In this document: piece after piece, positions 33,726 through 38,178 of the stretch
How positions within the stretch are numbered: position 1 is the first letter of the stretch
How the letters are laid out: the number at the start of each line of letters is the position of its first letter
Origin: SAR202 cluster bacterium
Lineage (GTDB): Bacteria; Chloroflexota; Dehalococcoidia; Lucifugimonadales; Lucifugimonadaceae
Assembly: GCA_009392215.1 (NCBI GenBank)
Contig: VFGZ01000028.1
Location: forward strand, 1 to 38,178
DNA length: 38,178 nt
Reading direction: 5' to 3'
Notes under the pieces: model-generated
Told to the model about the DNA's origin: nothing
Seen by the model: the letters and a program-made list of their open reading frames with translations, nothing else
Databases searched by the model: none
Translations under genes and position numbers: made by a program

Positions 33726-34868
33726 TCACCCCAGTGTTAGTGAGCCGTCAGAGCGACGAGAAGTCTCACCGCCTCCAGCTTCATATGGATGTTTCAGCAT
33801 TTCATCAATATTGATATCGATACCCAACCCCGGAGCATCGGAGGGTATGAAATAGCCGTCCTTCATATCCGTGACATTAGTCACAATATCTGCCTTGAAA
33901 GTTCCGGGTTCTGGAATAAATTCGTTCATATCCCAATTGGGTGTAGCAGTAGCGATGTGCGCCAACGCCATATTCGCAATCGGCCCGAGAAAATGATGTG
34001 GCAAGATCCGTTGATGAAAACTTTCCGCAACCGCAGCGATCTTCTTCACATGCGTAAAACCACCAGCGAGACCGATATCTGGTTTCAAAAAACTGACTCC
34101 AGGCAACGTACAGTATTCACGAAACTCCCAAAGGGTATTATTCCGTTCTCCTACTGCTAACGGTAGATTAGTCTTCTTGCCGACTGCGCCCATGGACATC
34201 ACAGAGTCGGGGGCGATTGGATCTTCATAAAAATATGGAAGGAATTCTTCGATCTGCTGTGCAAATACCACTGATGATCCAGGATTCATGTTCCGATGGA
34301 TTTCAATTCCGATATCAAAATCCCAACCAACCTCTTCCCGTACTGCCTGGACGATCGCAGTATTCTGACGGATAAGTTCTCCGTGAGCCATTTCACCCCA
34401 ATTGCTTGGAAAGGGGGTCATTTTTAAGGCGGTATAACCATCGTTTTTCGCCCGCCTGGCTGCTTGAGCATAACTCTCTGGGCTAGAAAGAGTCCCGATC
34501 TCACCATAAGAACCAAGCAGAACGATTCCGCGGACTCTATCGCGAACTTTACCTCCGAGAAGATCCCATACCGGAACCCCTAAACGCTTTCCCTTAATGT
34601 CCCACAAAGCCATATCTATAGCTGACAATACAGCTGTTATTGCCGGACTACGAAACGAATATTTCCTGTAGGCGGTATTCCAAATGCGATCAATGTCACG
34701 AGGGTCAAGTCCCTGGATGTCACTTTTGATTCTATGGGCGATGACCTCGGTCGCGTCAGCATAACTCCAAAAATTCCCTTCACCTACGCCGTACGTGCCA
34801 TCGTCGCAAGTGACGCGAACAGTCAGCCATTTAGATACGAGCCAAGTCTCTATATTCTCGATTTTCAT
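33726..34868 (-). CDS. Enolase-superfamily enzyme, acid-sugar-dehydratase-like
   Basis: The 380-residue protein has the capping domain (DGTYGVGEGNFWSYADATEV) and a barrel with Lys149 in YTALKMTPFP, metal ligand Glu189 with His191 in IGIEIHRNMNP, Glu215 in YFYEDPIAPDS, Glu241 in AVGERNN, then PDIGLAGGFTH and His291/His292 in LPHHFLGP, ending with PGLGIDINIDEML. The acidic-x-His pair after the first ligand and the later His are the arrangement of gluconate/galactonate/mannonate-type dehydratases, unlike the DVNSAY pattern of the paralogue at 10142. The ATG at 34868 matches the family start; TTG at 34886 is less likely. It follows the UxuA-like pair and nearly touches the SDR gene, so a dehydratase step feeding a dehydrogenase is plausible. 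Confidence 0.93.
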   Translation of the reverse strand: MKIENIETWLVSKWLTVRVTCDDGTYGVGEGNFWSYADATEVIAHRIKSDIQGLDPRDIDRIWNTAYRKYSFRSPAITAVLSAIDMALWDIKGKRLGVPVWDLLGGKVRDRVRGIVLLGSYGEIGTLSSPESYAQAARRAKNDGYTALKMTPFPSNWGEMAHGELIRQNTAIVQAVREEVGWDFDIGIEIHRNMNPGSSVVFAQQIEEFLPYFYEDPIAPDSVMSMGAVGKKTNLPLAVGERNNTLWEFREYCTLPGVSFLKPDIGLAGGFTHVKKIAAVAESFHQRILPHHFLGPIANMALAHIATATPNWDMNEFIPEPGTFKADIVTNVTDMKDGYFIPSDAPGLGIDINIDEMLKHPYEAGGGETSRRSDGSLTLG

Positions 34869-34892
34869 ACTCAACAGAATCCTCAATAATAG

Positions 34893-35882
34893 TTATTTCA
34901 GGTCAAATAAGGGAGTGTCGGTTACCGTCTCTATCAAAGACTGTATATATCCGTTGGCATATGCTTTTGCACGGTGCCCCCATTCCGTATCGCCGACAGT
35001 GTGCGGCACATGGTCGTCCATAAAAAAGCCATCAAAATCATTTTCGTAATAAATTCTCATAGCCTTGTACATGTCCACGTAACCTTTGTTGACAAAGGTC
35101 TCATGAAACTTAGGCACGGTACCAGAGACATTACGGAAGTGCACATACAACACCCGTTTGCGTTGCACAAAATACTCGATCATGTCGTAAATGCTTTCCC
35201 CGTCATCGCAATCAGCGCCTAGCATTTGAGCGAATGAGCCCTGACATAAAAGAATTGAGTTGTAGGGACTGTCAACAATGTCTATTAGGCGCTTGTAATT
35301 CTCAAAGTTAAATAGCAATTGAGGGACACCACCAACAATCTCCATTGGAGGATCAACCGGATGCAATCCGAGTCTGACTCCATATTTTTCAGCAACAGGA
35401 GTTGCCTCTTTTATCCAAGTTTCGAGACACTCCCATGCGCTGCTCAATGAGAAATCCCAGTCAATCACATTCGGCCATGCTTCAATTTCGGAGTCATAAG
35501 CAGTGCCAAGCGCTCCCCAACCTACATCCACGTGTCCTGTTCGGTAGAAACGGGGATACCGCCAACTCATGGTGTATACCGGGATACCAGCATTTCCAAT
35601 GTTCTTGATAGTCTCAATCATATTTTCAAGCTGCTCTTCAAAACGAGGTCCACCAGCAATCATGTGATGTCTCATATCAATCTGGGTGTTCTCGATTGCC
35701 GTCAACTTCAAGCCAAATTCATCAACCCTGTTTTTCACTCCCACGAGATCTACTAATTCCCATTTGCCGTCCTTAACCGGTACGGGAGGGGTATTAAGCA
35801 CGACATCTTGTACGCCAAGTTGTGCCATGAAGCGAAAAGCTTCTGCATTCAAGGAACCGTTGAGACCCATACCAATCCTCAT
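34893..35882 (-). CDS. Mannonate dehydratase (UxuA)-like TIM-barrel protein, copy B
   Basis: The 329-residue protein has the UxuA metal-site set: His174 in LGLHPVDPP, Cys213 in LLCQGSFAQM, His248 in VLYVHFRNVS, Asp289/Asp290 in FFMDDHVPH, and the end GYIQSLIETVTDTP. UxuA dehydrates D-mannonate to 2-keto-3-deoxygluconate; the differing details here (HPVDPP for HPDDPP, no sign of the rest of a hexuronate pathway) leave the substrate open. The ATG at 35882 overlaps the stop of copy A as ATGA. The enolase-superfamily gene starts 24 bases after its stop. Copies A and B are related but far from identical, so they may have different substrates or pair in one complex. Confidence 0.88.
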   Translation of the reverse strand: MRIGMGLNGSLNAEAFRFMAQLGVQDVVLNTPPVPVKDGKWELVDLVGVKNRVDEFGLKLTAIENTQIDMRHHMIAGGPRFEEQLENMIETIKNIGNAGIPVYTMSWRYPRFYRTGHVDVGWGALGTAYDSEIEAWPNVIDWDFSLSSAWECLETWIKEATPVAEKYGVRLGLHPVDPPMEIVGGVPQLLFNFENYKRLIDIVDSPYNSILLCQGSFAQMLGADCDDGESIYDMIEYFVQRKRVLYVHFRNVSGTVPKFHETFVNKGYVDMYKAMRIYYENDFDGFFMDDHVPHTVGDTEWGHRAKAYANGYIQSLIETVTDTPLFDLK

Positions 35883-36946
35883 GACACAGATCCATTCTCT
35901 ATTTGGCTCATACGGACTGGTCCGCCATATTCCTGTTCTTTAGTAACTGATTCAATAAGACCCTGAATATAGCCTTGGGCAAATAACCTCGACCGATAAC
36001 CACCTACATTTCCGGGAAAATCCGTATCGTCAGAAAGCATCGGGCAATGGTCGTCCATAAACGTGCCTGTGTACCCAGCATCACGATAAACCCGCATAAT
36101 CCGCTTCATGTCAACATAACCTGTATTGATGAACTCTTCATTGAAGACAGGAATTTGACGATTAACGTTGCGGAAATGAACAAACAAAATCTTATTTTCA
36201 CGAACAAAGTAATCAACCATGGCATAGATATCCTCCCCCCCCATTTCACTGAACGTACCCTGGCAAAACTCAATAGCGTTGTAGTCGGATGGATAGATGT
36301 TCAACAATCTCTTGTAGGCATCAAAACTGCGCAATAATCCAGGAACTTTACCGCGTGCAGGCATCGGTGGATCGTCAGGATGAATACCGCATCTGATGCC
36401 TTCTTCCTCAGCTAAAGGAGTTAAAGCCTTAATCCAGTATTCCAAGTGGTTCCACATCGCTTCTTCATCCTGACTATCAGGAACACCTGGGTACCACTCA
36501 GGATCTTCACTGCGAATCGAATGATCATAGGCCGTTCCATATGCACCCCCTCGTATTGAAACTGGAGAGGTTCTCCATACGCTGACAGGCATCCATTGAT
36601 AACCCCATATTCGTATCCCAGCTCGAGCCATATCTCGAACATGATCAAGCATTTCTTCAATTAACTCGTCCCGCCGAGGACCACCGAAAATAATGTCAGA
36701 ATACTCAGGAAAAAGTGAGAATCCTCCTTCAACGCCTTCGATATTCAAACCGAATGATTTCACCCTGCTTATCAATGCAAGGTAATCTTCATAGTCTGGA
36801 CGCTTTTTGCGCTGTAACGGCTCTTTAGACCCCGGCAGGGTCTTGGTGCCCGGCCCTGTGTAAATTATGAGATTTTCAACTCCGTACTGAGCTGAAGTAC
36901 GCATAACCTCATCGTCTACCGAACTAACTGCCCAAGACTGACGCAT
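35879..36946 (-). CDS. Mannonate dehydratase (UxuA)-like TIM-barrel protein, copy A
   Basis: The 355-residue protein has the UxuA pattern: His189 in GIHPDDPPMPARGKVPG, Cys228 in EFCQGTFSEM, His257 in LFVHFRNVNRQ, Asp298/Asp299 with His300 in FMDDHCPM, and the end FAQGYIQGLIESVTKEQ. The His, Cys, His and Asp positions are those that hold the metal in UxuA. The length is a little under the 390 of the E. coli enzyme. The ATG at 36946 has AAGGAG five bases upstream, a strong ribosome site. Copy B overlaps it by 4 bases. A third copy begins outside the window and ends at 38131, so the family is expanded in this locus. Confidence 0.9.
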   Translation of the reverse strand: MRQSWAVSSVDDEVMRTSAQYGVENLIIYTGPGTKTLPGSKEPLQRKKRPDYEDYLALISRVKSFGLNIEGVEGGFSLFPEYSDIIFGGPRRDELIEEMLDHVRDMARAGIRIWGYQWMPVSVWRTSPVSIRGGAYGTAYDHSIRSEDPEWYPGVPDSQDEEAMWNHLEYWIKALTPLAEEEGIRCGIHPDDPPMPARGKVPGLLRSFDAYKRLLNIYPSDYNAIEFCQGTFSEMGGEDIYAMVDYFVRENKILFVHFRNVNRQIPVFNEEFINTGYVDMKRIMRVYRDAGYTGTFMDDHCPMLSDDTDFPGNVGGYRSRLFAQGYIQGLIESVTKEQEYGGPVRMSQIENGSVS

Positions 36947-36968
36947 TTCTACTCCTTAAATTGATCAA

Positions 36969-37487
36969 TCATCCGTCAAAACCTCGCTGCATGCCACGGA
37001 TATAAGCAACTTGCCCCAAATGCTGGGATTCTTCGGCAAGAATATGTCCAAGGATCCAACCGATATTAAATGATTCATCTCTATACGAGGCATATACATC
37101 ACGATCCAAATCAGATTCATTTAACTCGTCAATCATTCCAAGCAAAGACGAATGTGCAGCATCAAAATAATCGAGTATCAGGTTTATATCTACTGATGGA
37201 AAGTCGCGCACTTGATCCGGTGTCTCCCCACGACCATATCGCTCTTCTGACATCCCAAGTCTCCCTGCCCAACCATCTCGAATCCAGAGTTCGTCATTAC
37301 CAAGAACTGTAGAATTGGCCCATCGGTCAGACACGCGAGCCATGTGCCAAACTGTCCATAGAATGTGATTTGACTCTGCACTAGGTTGCCAGAGCAATTC
37401 CTCAGCCGTAAGACCATCAAGAGTCTGTTTAAGCTTCCCGTGATACTCGTTCAACCCACTTTTTATCGGATCTCTAAACGAAGCCAT
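36969..37487 (-). CDS. DinB-like four-helix-bundle metal-binding protein (DUF664-like), copy 2
   Basis: The 172-residue protein has the DinB-fold His pattern: WHMARVSDRW near residue 47 and HILAEESQHLGQVAYIRGM near 147, which together supply the usual three-His metal site. Members include glutathione-, mycothiol- or bacillithiol-dependent enzymes and many of unknown role. No DinB damage-response meaning is implied. The ATG at 37487 has AAAAGGTGA nine bases upstream. Its paralogue ends 15 bases before it, and the UxuA-like copy A starts 22 bases after. Sharing an operon with dehydratases suggests a thiol-dependent isomerase or transferase step, which is inference. Confidence 0.85.
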   Translation of the reverse strand: MASFRDPIKSGLNEYHGKLKQTLDGLTAEELLWQPSAESNHILWTVWHMARVSDRWANSTVLGNDELWIRDGWAGRLGMSEERYGRGETPDQVRDFPSVDINLILDYFDAAHSSLLGMIDELNESDLDRDVYASYRDESFNIGWILGHILAEESQHLGQVAYIRGMQRGFDG

Positions 37488-37502
37488 TTATAAATCACCT
37501 TT

Positions 37503-38015
37503 TCAGCCATTCAAACCACGAATCATTCCACGCACGTACGCTATCTGACCCAAATGCTGCGACTCTTCCACCACGACATGACCGAGTATCCATTCCAAGT
37601 TTACTGAACGCCCTCTCCGGACAAATTCCTTCCCTAAATCATCATCCCCCAGGCACTCAATCACACTCAATCCACTCGACCGAACCGCTTCAAAGTAATC
37701 CATAAGATCGGCAACTGCAACTGTAGGTAACGCCCTCACATCATCAGGTGTGTGGCCATAACCATTATCCTCAGCGTCGATACCTGTCTTTACCGACCAT
37801 CCACCTGAACTCCATACTGTATCGTTCCCACCTACAACACCATTGATCCAGTTATCTTCAACACGTGCCATATGCCAGACGAGCCAGATGATCGTGTTAG
37901 ACTCCAACCCGGCCTGCCAACGTAATTCTGGTTCCGTCAGACCATCGAGTTTTAATTTCAAATCTTCCAGATACTCGGACATAGCACTCTTTATTGAGTC
38001 TTTGAATAAGCTCAT
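37503..38015 (-). CDS. DinB-like four-helix-bundle metal-binding protein (DUF664-like), copy 1
   Basis: This 170-residue protein is clearly paralogous to the next one: shared SIKSAMSEYLEDLKLKLDGL start, WLVWHMARVEDNWING, HTPDDVRALPTV, and WILGHVVVEESQHLGQIAYV with the metal-binding His residues. The tandem pair is a local duplication that has diverged considerably. The ATG at 38015 has GGAG eight bases upstream and overlaps the stop of a tiny open frame as ATGA. It is downstream of the partial third UxuA-like gene on the same strand, with 115 bases between. Confidence 0.85.
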   Translation of the reverse strand: MSLFKDSIKSAMSEYLEDLKLKLDGLTEPELRWQAGLESNTIIWLVWHMARVEDNWINGVVGGNDTVWSSGGWSVKTGIDAEDNGYGHTPDDVRALPTVAVADLMDYFEAVRSSGLSVIECLGDDDLGKEFVRRGRSVNLEWILGHVVVEESQHLGQIAYVRGMIRGLNG

Positions 38016-38068
38016 GCATTTTCTCCGTCTGGGTTAATCTCCAACAAACCAAACTCATAAAATGTCAT
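38012..38068 (-). CDS. Possible small open frame (18 residues) coupled to DinB-like copy 1
   Basis: From an ATG at 38068, with AAAGG seven bases upstream, a frame reads MTFYEFGLLEINPDGENA and stops in an ATGA overlap with the downstream DinB-like start. The same frame stays open to a TTG at 38110 (32 residues, adding TFVVNLFELKGHT). It could be a leader peptide, a small protein, or a degenerate tail of a lost gene. I recognise no family. Support is the ribosome site, the 4-base overlap and the natural-looking residues. Confidence 0.3.
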   Translation of the reverse strand: MTFYEFGLLEINPDGENA

Positions 38069-38130
38069 CGTGTGACCTTTGAGTTCAAATAAGTTGACGA
38101 CAAACGTCAATCATTGCTAACACTCACGCA

Positions 38131-38178
38131 TCATCCTTGCTTGCTGACAGCCTCAATCATCGCCTGTATGTAGCCGTT
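38131..38178 (-). CDS. C-terminal end of a third UxuA-like protein, truncated by the window edge
   Basis: The last 16 codons of a minus-strand frame read NGYIQAMIEAVSKQG and stop at TGA 38133-38131. This matches the ends of the two UxuA-like proteins in the window (NGYIQSLIETVTD and QGYIQGLIESVTK). The rest lies beyond 38178. It is the first visible gene of the cluster running from here to 31128. Confidence 0.65.
   Translation of the reverse strand, partial: NGYIQAMIEAVSKQG

Noticed and set aside
1-38178. CRISPR arrays, tRNA or rRNA genes, transposases, phage genes
   Set aside because: No regular repeats, no tRNA-like cloverleaf, and no mobile-element proteins were seen on either strand.

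Overview
The window looks like chromosomal DNA from a free-living, probably marine, member of the Chloroflexota. The SAR202-like part of the Dehalococcoidia is my best guess. This is an inference from gene content: enolase-superfamily enzymes, mannonate-dehydratase-like TIM barrels, SDRs, several MFS carriers, a DUF3500 protein, DinB proteins, and a SecA with a Chloroflexota-like insertion. By eye the base composition is moderate to slightly AT-rich, coding density is high, and TTG/GTG starts are frequent. I found no rRNA, tRNA, CRISPR array, insertion sequence or prophage.

Left part (1-7.6 kb, minus strand). A housekeeping run is transcribed right to left: a crotonase-family protein, prs, secA, polX and an unrecognised protein cut by the window edge. 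Several junctions overlap. Upstream of it lies a short ArsC/Spx-like gene with one in-frame TGA exactly where the family has its catalytic cysteine. A GC-rich hairpin with a GUC loop follows the TGA at the spacing expected of a bacterial SECIS. I read it as a selenoprotein, and it is the most notable find here.

Middle part (7.6-25.7 kb). Single genes and short operons alternate: a GPH/SLC45-like MFS carrier, ispH overlapping an enolase-superfamily gene, an EntS-like MFS exporter, a DUF192 lipoprotein, an enlarged GpmI-like phosphoglycerate mutase, an SDR, a frameshifted enolase-superfamily remnant, an OFA-like MFS carrier, fhs with a double zinc-ribbon protein, DUF3500, and an amidohydrolase. 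A three-gene set of two sugar-phosphate-isomerase-like barrels plus a RidA-like protein follows, then a TIGR01777 epimerase.

Right part (25.7-38.2 kb). An acnA gene is divergent from an OFA-like MFS gene that is followed by a two-subunit thiamine-diphosphate decarboxylase resembling sulfopyruvate decarboxylase (ComD/ComE). The last 7 kb is one minus-strand cluster with tight or overlapping junctions. In transcription order it holds part of a UxuA-like gene, two DinB proteins, two more UxuA-like proteins, an enolase-superfamily dehydratase, an SDR and a CocE/NonD hydrolase. It looks like a catabolic operon for a sugar acid or an esterified or amidated sugar-acid-like compound, with internal duplications; the substrate cannot be named from sequence.
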